Assembly (NCBI GenBank): GCA_029531795.1 | Contig: JAPEIS010000005.1 | Location: 370,001-434,000 of the forward strand | DNA from: Sclerotinia nivalis | Taxonomy: Eukaryota; Ascomycota; Leotiomycetes; Helotiales; Sclerotiniaceae | Direction of reading: 5' to 3' | DNA length: 64,000 nt | Program-made: the position numbers and the translations under genes | Shown: positions 35,881-47,077 of the stretch, one piece after another | Layout: each line of letters starts with the position of its first letter | How positions within the stretch are numbered: the first letter of the stretch is position 1 | Notes under the pieces: generated by a model | Databases searched by the model: none | What the model was told of the DNA's origin: nothing | The model's input: the letters and a program-made list of their open reading frames with translations, nothing else

Positions 35881-37772
35881 AAACATGTAGAAGTTGCGGG
35901 GTTAAATTGGAATGATGCGTATTTCCCTTGACTTCTAATTCAGCGCTGGTTTAACTTTTCACTTGTGACAATCATCATCATTATGAAATTTAAAGTTAAT
36001 AGTTGACTGTAGGTAATGATAAGGAAGATGCTAGTAATATCCGAGTCTGATAGCTGACGCCTGTCCATTGGAGAAGGAAAAGGAGATGAAAAGGGAAGAG
36101 AAGAAGAAGAAGGAAAAGAAGAAATAAGAGCCGGGAGCACAAATGCGACTAAGCAACATCAGTGTTCGCAGTAGCAGAAGAGATATACAATCATAGCCAT
36201 AACAGTGATCAGTCAGCAAGTCCTCATGCATATGTGCTTGCACCACAAGAACTCCAGTACACACATTAAAGGGACATAGACATACATACGAGTTAATTCC
36301 TAGCTATTAGCCGTACAGGGCAAATACGTCAAAATCAACAGGAAGCATTCATGGATGAGATTGAGACTGGGAAGCTATTAGAGAACCCCATGAAAGAAAG
36401 CTCGTATAAAGGAGTTAAAATCTAGCATGCGAATTATACTATGTTCAGAATGTGGAGGAATGATGGCGGCGATGATGGAATGTTGGAGTTTTGCGGTAGT
36501 TGATGAATATTTTGGAACTGGGGGGGATGGAAAGGAAGAAGGATATGGGGTAGGAGGAACAGGGGGAGGAGGGGTAGAAAAGGCAAAATAGCTAGGGTTC
36601 AATGGTAAACGATTTTCTTCAATCTGCTATTTCATGTCAGCAATATCAATTAGTGAACCAAGTCCTGGACCTTTCGTAACTTTAACCTATCCAAAAGAAT
36701 GGGGTGAGTAGGAAGAAGAAGAAGTGACCAATGGAAAGAGGAGAGAAGTAGGAAAAGGGAATGGGGATGCGGAAAAGAAAAGAAAAGAAAAGAAAAAAGA
36801 AGAAGACTTTTATACAATCAATCAATAATCGCAAATATCAATACAGCAACATAAACCCCCAGAATTCAAAATCACTAATCCAATCTAAATTAATTCTCTA
36901 TATACAACATCCCATCTTACATCAAGAAACTAAAAGTACATACTTAACCGATCATGAATAAAGATAATTATAAACAATATTATGTATGAAATGATAGATA
37001 CATAGATTGACTTATACTATACTGTACTACATTCTACTATACTGCATTCATATCCAATTCCATATCCAATTGCAATTCCATCTCATTGCACGAGTAAAAG
37101 AGATTGTATAATAAATAAAAATACAAGGGAATTTTACCAAAGTTAAGGAGAGGCATTACACGCGAAGAAGTTTACCCACCTACCTACCTACCTAGTAAGC
37201 TTTGAATCCGAGAAAGTTGAACGTACTCTATATAATACGGAAAGTGGAGAGCGAATAGTTTACAAGCCAAGGAGAAAGTTGGATATATTTAAGGATAAAT
37301 GGGCTTCATGTTCTCATAGAGGGGTTATTTTATGGAAATGAGGGAGATGAAATAGAAATATCGAGATGTAGAGCATTGGCTCTTGGATTTCTGGACTAAC
37401 AATGGTGGGTAGTGGTAGTCATTATGATGCGAGGCGCAACAGAGTGTGCATATGTATATGAAATCAAAGTATTAGAAAACAATCGACAAAGGCAATATGA
37501 ATTCTACTGTAACTCGCTATGTGCCTATAAAGCAAATGTATGGAGTAGTATCTCAATACCATCACCCCCACCCCCCCTCCCCCGAATCGCTTCCCTTCCC
37601 TCTCCCAGATTAGGCGAAGGTAAATCGCTTATGAAAATCCAACTCCATTAGTAGAGAATAGGACTCTATCCTTCTGCAAACCAAACGCCTTATCATAATA
37701 ACCTTGTATATTTTGATATTCACCTTGTACGCCTCAAAAAACACAACACGGCATCCATTAAGTATAGTACTA
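35881..37772. other. Gene-poor interval
   Basis: No gene is supported. A 74-codon Pro-rich minus frame (36378-36602) resembles low complexity only. Simple runs include AAAAG near 36775-36799, and CTAC near 37171-37193. The right end should contain the 3' UTR of the mitochondrial protein gene. Confidence 0.45.
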
Positions 37773-39213
37773 TCATGCCATTGACCCTCGAGGTAATCCG
37801 GTAACAGGACGTTGTCTCTTCCTTTGCATTCTTCTCAGCTTAATTTGCATACTATTCACATCATAAACCTTTTTCTTGGGATCCCAAGCTGCGATGACAT
37901 CAAAAACGAGGAAAGCCTGGTCGGATTCGAGTTCGACAAGTCCTGAGACTGTGATGGAGCCTCTTGGATGAATACTTGTAGTAGGTCGCAACCTTTTGCT
38001 AATCTGGACGTATTTTATTTTAGCTGCCATGATGGGTTTTGCGACGAATGATGTATGAATATCCTTGAAACTGTTTACAAGTGCGGGCAGAATATCTTCT
38101 CTCACATTTGGCTTTCCTGATGCGGCGGCCACTTCTTTACTTTTGTCACCCAAAGGCTGTTGTTGTGGTGGCCCATCCTTAGCAGTAAATGGTCGTTGGA
38201 CATCCCCGGGTACTTTTTGTTGTCCGTTCAACTCCTTTATCATTTTTTGTGACCGAGCAAGCATTTGGTCCAAGGTTTGTTGAGCAGGACTTGTTTCAAG
38301 TTCTACGCCAAATGTTCTTGCCATATTTCTGAATTCTTCGGCGGCCAATACCTTTAGGAAAATCCATGAAGATTGGAAGAGGGCTGTTGGCCATAGAACA
38401 TTCCGTATTTTGTATACAATTGTGGCATCTACAGGCTGAGTGACCCAGGAAATTGCATCGTCAGAGATCTCGATCCTGAGATATATTAGTCTTATTCCTT
38501 GTGGTTCATATGCAATTAACCTACCCTGATCTCTCGAATGACGGTGGTGGAAGTTGAGGGAAATCAATATCAAGCCAAACTCTTCTGGTTTTAAAATTCT
38601 TCCCAGCGAGTTGCACAATGACCGGAGTTCTAATAGCAGAATCCCGCATGAAGTCTGCCAAGTCAACTGAAAGAATGTTAATGATTATCACGAAAGGTTC
38701 ATGTGTTGCGCAGTAAACGAACCTCTGATTTTGTCTAAAAGCTTTGTGTCTTTGCTAATCTTGACGAATTCTTGGTATTCTGGATCAGTTCCTTTATAAG
38801 GAATAATAGGGAGCTGTTTCGTGGTGCCGGGAAATGGTATAAACAATGGTTGTTCTGCCTCTTGAAAATCATCATCTGGTATATCTTTTGATGCCTCTTC
38901 AGCAGCTTTATCTAAAGGACCAAGGACTAGTCGAGTATAAACCTCAAAGCACACAACTGCCACGATAACAGTGATGGCGACATTTCTATGTAACATCAGC
39001 ACATATGCTTCCAGCAGATATAGTAGAGACGTACCTTGCTTTAATAGGTGCTTTCCTGAAACGAACCCTCTGAGTATTTGATACCGTCCCCGCATATCTC
39101 TGCGCATTCAAGCGCATAGATAATGGACTCGTAGCGAATATATGAGGTGCTGGTCTCGTCCGTACACTCGCTGCCCACACACTGGCCGCCCGCGGTTTAA
39201 TAAATCGCAACAT
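37773..39213 (-). CDS. Mitochondrial membrane protein, family unresolved
   Basis: Exons at 39213-39035, 38985-38723, 38666-38525 and 38475-37773 (phases 2, 1, 2) encode 428 residues. The first 40 residues (MLRFIKPRAASVWAASVRTR and on) are rich in Arg, Ala and Ser without acids, a textbook matrix-targeting presequence. One membrane helix follows the first junction (NVAITVIVAVVCFEVYTRLV, about 61-80). Then comes a soluble part with PLFIPFPGTTKQLPIIPYKG, a short helical linker (MLARSQKMIKELNGQQK) and a Gln/Pro stretch. The C-terminal domain, SISKRL-like to VFDVIAAWDPKKKVYDVNSM then basic, resembles a compact alpha/beta fold; a Tim44/Mba1-like role in import or assembly is possible but not shown. 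It is probably anchored in the inner membrane facing the matrix. It shares a 662 bp divergent promoter with the Vps3844-type gene. Confidence 0.7.
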
Positions 39214-39875
39214 CGTGAGGGTGGGTGGATCAAGGCCCGCCTTCGAGCTGGCGAGCCCTTGATGGCGGGATTCTGTGGCGAAATAGGTAGATTCTTTTGT
39301 GTTACAAATACGATATTGATAGAATGTCTGGTAGGTTTGAAGTACAGATATTGCCGGTGCTCGAATAATATTCGTCGGGGTTTAGAGATGAAGAGGTTTG
39401 GTAGTCAAAGTATAAGAGCGAGAGATAGAAATGAGGTAGTTATGGTAGTTATTCCAAAAATACTTCTGTCGGTCTTGGTACTAATTTATCTCCGAATAAA
39501 GCAAATATATACACAAGGAAACCCTTTGATGGCAAATTTATCCAAAATCCGGTGAATAATGTGATAATTGCGGTAATATGTTTTATGTAATGTCAAAAAA
39601 TAAATACCTTTAATGATCTGTTACAATATTAATTAATTTCAAGAGTTCCCAAAAATATAACAATCTTCACGATAATCTTCAAATTTGGGACTGGAAGGCT
39701 TTGGATGATGTTGCCCCAAACTCTCTCGGTGTCTCTGTTTGAAAGCGGTTAGCGCCTAATCTGTGCTTAGCTTGGTACCACATCTTGAGGTTAGAGGTTA
39801 TCAGCATCAACAACTTCTAGAACGTCACTTGAGTATGAGCCTCTCAATCCACATCAACAAAACTCATCAATAAAT
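39214..39875. promoter_or_regulatory. Divergent promoter, mitochondrial protein / Vps3844
   Basis: This 662 bp interval carries both promoters. It is AT-rich; AT-rich repeats around 39600-39660 separate the halves. No TATA box or E-box stands out. Confidence 0.4.
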
Positions 39876-41039
39876 ATGAAGCTTTCTTCAAGCTTCCTTT
39901 TGCCTTTACTGGCCAGTACAGCTTGTGCCACTTCAGATTCTGCCCGTGCTTATATCTTCGAAAGCCAACAATGGCCAAATAACTTAGCATCACCTCCAGC
40001 TCTTTCCCCCAATGAAGCACGACTCGTCCTCGCACAACGATTAGGTGTATCACAATTCCATGATGTTGGATCGGTTGATACTAATGCCATTAAACATATC
40101 AACAAGTTTGGAGGACAACTGAAATCCTTGTTCAAAGATGCGCCAAAGGATAGGGCGGCTGAGTTGGTTATGATTGTTGAGGGCGTATCAGAAGAGACGG
40201 CTGGGCCACTATTAGATGCTTGGTTTTCTATCAAACCGGCATTCACAATCTCAAATCCACCTTCAGTTAGGACGACACAAAAGTTAGCAGATGATTTGGA
40301 GCTTCAGGTCGGTGGAGCAAAGAAATGCACACTTGACGATGCTATCAATCCATTCGCAGACGAATGTTGGAATGGAAAGTCGAAGATCATGCACATTGAC
40401 TTGAATAGGCCATCAAAGGTATGGACATGCGCTATTCATACAGAGACTATCTAGCTAATTTTAAGTTAGAATAAGGATTTCATCAACACATCTTTCGAAC
40501 GATTGACCAAATTCGCCTCCAAAGCAGAAATGAATGTACTCGTCATTCTTATGCCTGATTCCCGCAGAGGCAGTGGCTCTTATGGCTCTTACGTTCGACC
40601 TTCGCAAAAGAAGCTCTCCAGCAGACAACAATTCGAAGAACCAATGGCCGAGTTTGTCGACCACCAAGTACAAGAAGCACCCAGTTCCAATTCTTCCTAT
40701 AAGAACAATACTGTCATAAAGACAACGCTTCCTGTCTGCCACGCCTCTTTGGATTCCTGTATCTCATCTACAAACAACTGCTCGTCAATGGGTGCTTGCT
40801 ACAAAAAGTATACGTCCCAATCCGGTGATTGTTTTGCCTGTAGATGTGGCGCCGATTCCGGGCGTGGAGGATCTGCTTGTCAAAAAAGAGATATCAGTGG
40901 TCCTTTCTGGTTGATCTTCATCTCCAGTCTCGTTCTAGTCGGGCTTGTTTCTTGGGGAATTGGCATGTTGTATAGCATCGGTGATGAAAAATTACCCGGT
41001 GTTATTGGTGCTGGTGTTTCTTCCAACAAGGCAAGATAA
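39876..41039 (+). CDS. Vps3844-domain ER/vacuolar membrane protein
   Basis: Two exons (39876-40418 and 40470-41039, phase 0, donor GTATGG) encode 370 residues. A signal peptide covers about residues 1-19 (MKLSSSFLLPLLASTACA). The lumenal part has no known enzyme features. Near the C-terminus lies a Cys-rich segment (about 271-318, with LDSCISSTNNCSSMGACYKK and CFACRCGADS), then one membrane helix (GPFWLIFISSLVLVGLVSWG, about 326-345) and a 20-residue cytosolic tail. That C-terminal layout is the Vps3844 (DUF3844) domain of fungal vacuolar-sorting proteins. It is a type I membrane protein in the secretory/vacuolar route; the molecular role is not established from sequence. Confidence 0.85.
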
Positions 41040-44000
41040 TAATTTATGAATTCTAGAATATATGTACGCTAGGGTTGAAGATTGAGGAATTTGAGGGCTT
41101 GCATTTGGTCATGGTTGGCGTTTCACACGAAGAAGGGAGAGATGAAGAAACCTGTATTTGTTTGTCTGGGCTATATAATGGCCGGTGTACAGACACGGGC
41201 GTGTCACTTATTTATAGCAATGAAATTATATTAGAATCCATTAACCTTTCGCAACGGAGGAAAAGTTCTATGGTTTATCTCACCCAAAGCCTTTCAGATA
41301 TGTATCTATATCTATTCAACCAAGTGGTGGAATTCTCCTAATCATTGCCATCTTTTTAACTTCTTTCCTCTTTTACTGCCATTCATCTTTCCTCACCTTC
41401 CTCATTACTGCTCACTCACTTACATTGTCTATCTACCTATCTCGTACCACTTTCCATCTCTGTGCTAACTTCGAAAACTACCTGACCACAAGTTCTACAT
41501 GTAGTGTAGTTCTCCCAGAAAGCTTTCCCTGATATATTGCAATTCTATGATGTATGTGACGTATAAGCGTGAGTAAATATCCGAAATGTTGGTGCGTTGT
41601 TACTCACTCAGGGGAAGCGTCTTGGTTTTTAATTCTAGTACTGTATTCTTAATTTTCTGTGGGATGAAGTATGTGAGAGGACTGGAGTCTTGTTTGTTGT
41701 CGAATCGTATTGGTACATGATATAGAGGATTAATGACAATCCTGATTTGTGGTGCGATGATAGTATTCGCTAGATGACAATGATGGTTTTTTGTTTAGTG
41801 ATGAGAACGAGATGTAATTCCTACGTTTCTTTTGTCGATGCACATAGGTATCTCTTCATACTTGTAGTAGGGATACTGGAATGGACGAATTCCAGAGCGG
41901 ACGACCTCCCCTGACATGTACCCCTCCCCTCCGGATTATCCTAGATGGAAAGAAAAGAAGAAGCGGGAATAAATCTGTTATATAGGTAGTTCTGCATCAA
42001 TCAGCAATACCGCTCATCTGATTCACGCAGTAGTAAGGCATGAGGCTTGTATACAGAATAGATATTCTTCCATCCCAAGTATGAAATGCACATCGCTCAC
42101 AGATACCAAACTATATAAATCCACCTGCTCCTCCACTTCCGAGATCTCGATACGAAATACCATTCGAGCTCTTACCTCAGCTCATGTGTCGCAATGTCTT
42201 TGTTGCAGGAAGGATATTCTCACTGGCTGAGATCTTGATGGAAACTCATCTATATGGGATAGTGTATCAGCAGTCATATGTGATAAAGACGGTGAATAAG
42301 GATGCTAGGTAAATATCAGTGATATCGTCATCGATTTATTTTATTTTCAACGTGAAGAAAATTCAAATATCGCTAAAATCATGTGGCCTTTCTCTGGCAT
42401 TTGCATCGCCGGAGCAGGAGCACGTCACGGTTAGATTATAAATTTCTCCTAGAGATGCGAAGTGATCGTTATTATAACAACAGGAACCCCCTATTCCATG
42501 CCCATAGCACATAGCAAAGCATCTATCACTACACAACTTGCATGTTCAGTTATAGATCCGGGTGTTCATATACTTACTAGGTAGTAATATCCTAATAGTA
42601 AGATATCTAGACGGTGATATGTGAAGTATGAGATTCTGGAAGTTGGTATGTGATTGGGTGGGAGCTGCATAAAGGAACTTTGTATCCATAGTGTGAATAA
42701 GATGTCTTATTTGCTCCCTAGGTCGAGATATATAAAGTTATCAGTTTACCTATTATCTTGATTTCCATCATAGATTATTGGGAAGAAAACAGAAACACTT
42801 CTAGGACTCGGACAGTTAGTTGTGCTCTATTAAAGCCACGTATTGCTATTACAACGAAAGTAACAGACGCCATTACCAAGCTCTCTTCGCAAAAGTTCCA
42901 TCGAATTCTGTCATTTGTCACTATCGCTGTCATTATACTTCTACCATTATCTATTGCTGATTCCCTTTGTTGTTAACTTATAATTCACATCGTCAACAGA
43001 ATAATGGCCACCTTGGTCCGCTTGCTCTGTGCCTTCCTGCAGGTGGACTTCTTGCTCAATGATCCCGCACAAGAAGTTACTCGATTCACAGAACCCATGG
43101 AATTCTTATTTCGCATATCTGCCAGATCCGAATGTCATATTGCCCAAAGTTAGCGAGAGGAGACTCTTTTATACGTGAATAGTAGTTCGCATTTCTTTGT
43201 GTTTGGGATTTCACATTGCTTAATGATATGAACTGGGCTGAGCATGCTGATTACTGGTTCCTGTGAGATCACGGTGTTACAGGTTGTGTGTTTTTGGGTC
43301 AAGATGTGGAATATTGAGAAAATGAGACGAAGTATCTCATTATTCACTGCAGCCTCCCAAAACAGATATTTATCCTTCTCCAAGCAAACCTATAAAACAC
43401 ACCTTCTACTTCCTTCTTCTATTCTTCATATCAACTTGATCCCGTAAGCGTGATGGATAAGCATGGCACCGTGCCTCCATGTGCTGATTTCCTAATTCAA
43501 ACATTACTTCTTAGTATACTCCTTCAAGATATCGTTTCGGTACTATGATTCCATTCTCGATGAACTATAGCCACTGTCCTAACTTTTCTCTCTATTGCCA
43601 ATTTTTCACTGATCATTGCCCTCCTTTTGATCACAAACACAGCGCCCAACATGATCTTTGCAATGCACTCTTTGTATCCTCAGCAGACATTCAATTCGCA
43701 AATATAAATGTTGACTTCCAATGGTCAATTCCATAGGGAAACCCATGTCGACGAAGGAAACTCTTTAGATGTACAATTACTATCTTGATGTTAGCCACAA
43801 AATGGTTTCTATACACCAGATACAAAGTTTTATGATTCTCTCAGATTAGTCTTTGGGGTTATCACATCGGCTTAGCTGGGATGGCAGGTAGATGCACGGC
43901 AGGAAAGATGTCATTTTACGGCGCTATGATAGACTTGAGATTATAATAAGTGTATGATCTTAAGTTTGATGCAATGCAGAAGAGGAAATCAAGAGTGTCA

Positions 44001-47000
44001 AGTTTAATGACAGTAGATTAGTTTTAGATACCAAGAGGAAGAAATTAGAATCAGCGAAGCAGATATTGCGGATTTGGAGAGAGCTTTTACATTTTAGCAC
44101 AACGCTTCAGACACACTCTTTCATAATCCTCATTGTAGCATTGCGGTAATAGATGTGGAAGAAACACTCTCGAAGCGGAAAGGCTGCATTAAATACCAGA
44201 AACTCGCAGGCGTATGGCAAAATGAGGTTAATGGATGACATAGACAGACATGGAGTTTGTACTCCTAGTTAGAACTTGTAAAGAAGTCATTACGCGGTAG
44301 CTGAAATTTTCGCGGTAGTGCTGAAGTCTAGTTTGGTGTTGAAGAAGATTGCATGGCGTTTAGATGTGATCCTTTATTTTTCCAAACTCCGGTATTGTGC
44401 CGTGACATCATCTTTTTGGATATGTAACCTCTTCTGCTTTCAATGTTGTTTTTAATTATGGTATCTTACTATTCTATGCTAATTCTGGGTACTGAAAAGC
44501 CAGATGTATTATGAATGATAAACTCTACTTGGAGTGTGTATTTCATTCGTAATCTTGTCTCGGATTTTGAGCTACTCATCGTTTTGACTGGGAAGATATA
44601 TGAAAGTAGATCATATGTTTTGAACAGCAATGATACTAAATTGGTGGATATGAGAGTGATTATAAGTAAAATGATCACAGTAAGATACAACAAGGAGGAA
44701 TTAATATTAAGAAACTCTATACAATTACGAGCTACTGGCGTGGCAGGACCTCAGAGAAACTTATGGTTTCCGACATTGTAGCACCATAGCTCCCCTAATA
44801 CAAAGTTTCATCATTTTCTTATTAACGAAAGGTCTTGCCAAAGAGAAAGAATATTTATATTGTAAATATATGCACCCTAGGAAAGCCGGCTAAGAAAATC
44901 AAGGGATTTCAACTCCTCTAGTGCTCGTCTCGCGAACAAGAACTTCAACAAGTGATTCGAGCCTGAGAGTGGAGCAATATTCAAGGAAACGTATAAAAGT
45001 CCCACAGGATATTTTTCCTTTGAGTCATAGCAATGACTTCAAGAATATCCTGAATCAGGCTCTATAGTGCATAGATGGCATCCATAGCACTCAACTCTTA
45101 TTTACCTCAACACCGAACAGATTTTGGATTTCTTGGGGCCATGAACATATAGGCGAACTACATCTACTAGACAATTATATCAAATTCCGCAAAGAATAGA
45201 ATGACAATTGCTGTAAAATTGCGGCTGTGATTGCAATGAATGAACTTTTGGCAGCAGTAAGAACGTAATGTTTTGAGAATGAGTAGAACTACGAATCATT
45301 ACAAATGCATGTGATAAACTTCATTTATTCAGAATCCATATTGAGTATCTTAATCCTGTAAAACATATTCGGGGGCTTTACATATGTCTAAGGAAAAATT
45401 TTCCGTGATAAATATAAAGTTAGCTATCAAATTGATATGAATGATCATAATCTAGTTAGAATGACAGCGCAGCGTGACTCCGAAAGGGGGACAACAAAAT
45501 GCTGCATAACAATCAAAATGTATATAATAAGTTGCCAGAGCTGTTGTCGATGTATTCATCAGAACTTCGATTGAGATATCAATACTGACAAGAACGATTT
45601 TTGAGATTGCCACAGTCTGGCCTGGGTGATAATATGCGCCATATTATTAATCCACATGATGCGGGACGAAATTTATTTGGAAAGTGATGTTTATATATCT
45701 CAACCATGAATTCAACTTCGCAGATCAAGCTAGTTTCTTTTATCAAGGTCTACTGCGGCGTCCCTACTTTGATGTAATTTCATATGTGAATAGCGTATGC
45801 TATATATATACTAGTGTTGAGAAGCTAGATTACTTCATCTAAAGTATGTGAATCGTAGTTCTTCGTTCTTTTTTGATTATTACATACGTAATTAAAATAA
45901 GAATCGACCATAACCATGAGACATAGATTAATTTCCAGAAGAGGAGTTTTGCATCTCATCTGTAATGGTCTAAGTAGGTTACTCAGCGTGACATATCAAG
46001 ATCTCATTCTTTAATGAAAGAGATAATCCATCAATTAGCAACAATATCATCGCAATAGCAATAAATATGAAATTTCAACCAATTATCTAGAGTTAGAAAA
46101 TACACCAACCACGGCAAAATTTATGAATAGAACCTACACTTTTCTTAAAGCATCTACTTTAATACCGTGACCTCAGCAACCGAAAAATCGTTCCTCACAA
46201 ATTTCATGCCTCTCTCTCCTTTTTGAATCCCTTTCAAGGTCGCTAGATCAATTTACTTGGATCTTCACCCCAACACTGTCAATTTATACTTCCCAACCCA
46301 CTCCTCGTAATGCCATATCCTCTTTAATCCACGCGATCATAGATAATCACAGCTTTAATACACTCATATATATATAGAAACATATAAAACGCCCCTTCAC
46401 CTCAAATATCAAGAGGTAGTAAATCCTAAGAAGAAGGAATAACAAAGAAACAGGCGGTATTGCTTGCCCTTGGTCTTTTCTGATTAGGAGATATCTCTTA
46501 ATTATTTTCTTTCCTTTGATTGGGATTTGTATTATTCTTCGATCATCTATAAGATGCATACATCTTTGCATTTTTGTTTCTATTTCATTATAGACGAATA
46601 TGTTTTTTGTTATTTCTTGTTTAGTATTATTGTTGTTGATATCACTCTCAAGCTCATCATCACTCTCATCAGTAACTTTAATATCTTTCCCCTTAAAACT
46701 TCTTTTGAAAATTATTCATTGCTTCACAGTCACTTATATAATCTTACAATCCACACCACACAACCAACCATAAAATCCGTGTGTCTCAATACTTTGGTAT
46801 TCTGCAAAGGGTATCATCATATCATATCATTATATACCTACATCAAGCCATCTTCCACTTCTACTAATACTATCCAACCATTTCCATACCCAAAATAAAT
46901 TTCCAACCATGTCCACGCCCAAAAGTAATTCCAATCATGCTCATTCAAGCGGTTAATCTTAATCCACAAGCGAACTTCTATCCTGCCAAAGAAGATATCA

Positions 47001-47077
47001 TTCTTCACCTTAAATATCCATCGTTAAATTCATTCGCAGATCCATCTATATATTCATAAATCATTAATCATATCATA
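41040..47077. other. Six-kilobase gene desert
   Basis: I can support no normal gene. Longest frames are about 60-125 codons, Ile/Asn/Ser-rich, without family features, on both strands. Base composition is AT-rich but not as extreme as the transposon, and I see no terminal repeats or transposase blocks. TATATAAA boxes occur at 42112-42119 and 42729-42736; a 42-codon frame follows the first. It may be old, decayed repeat DNA or a regulatory/centromere-distal spacer; nothing visible decides. Confidence 0.5.
42184..42312 (+). CDS. Possible 42-residue ORF behind a TATATAAA box
   Basis: The frame starts with MCRNVFVAGRIFSLAEIL, 65 bases after a TATATAAA box at 42112-42119 and a C/T-rich leader. 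There is no homologue I recognise. Such ORFs arise by chance, so confidence is low; its value lies in the recurring promoter-like layout (see findings). Confidence 0.12.
   Translation: MCRNVFVAGRIFSLAEILMETHLYGIVYQQSYVIKTVNKDAR

Noticed and set aside
36378..36602. Pro-rich minus-strand 74-codon frame
   Set aside because: Low complexity only, no splice partners and no conserved block seen.
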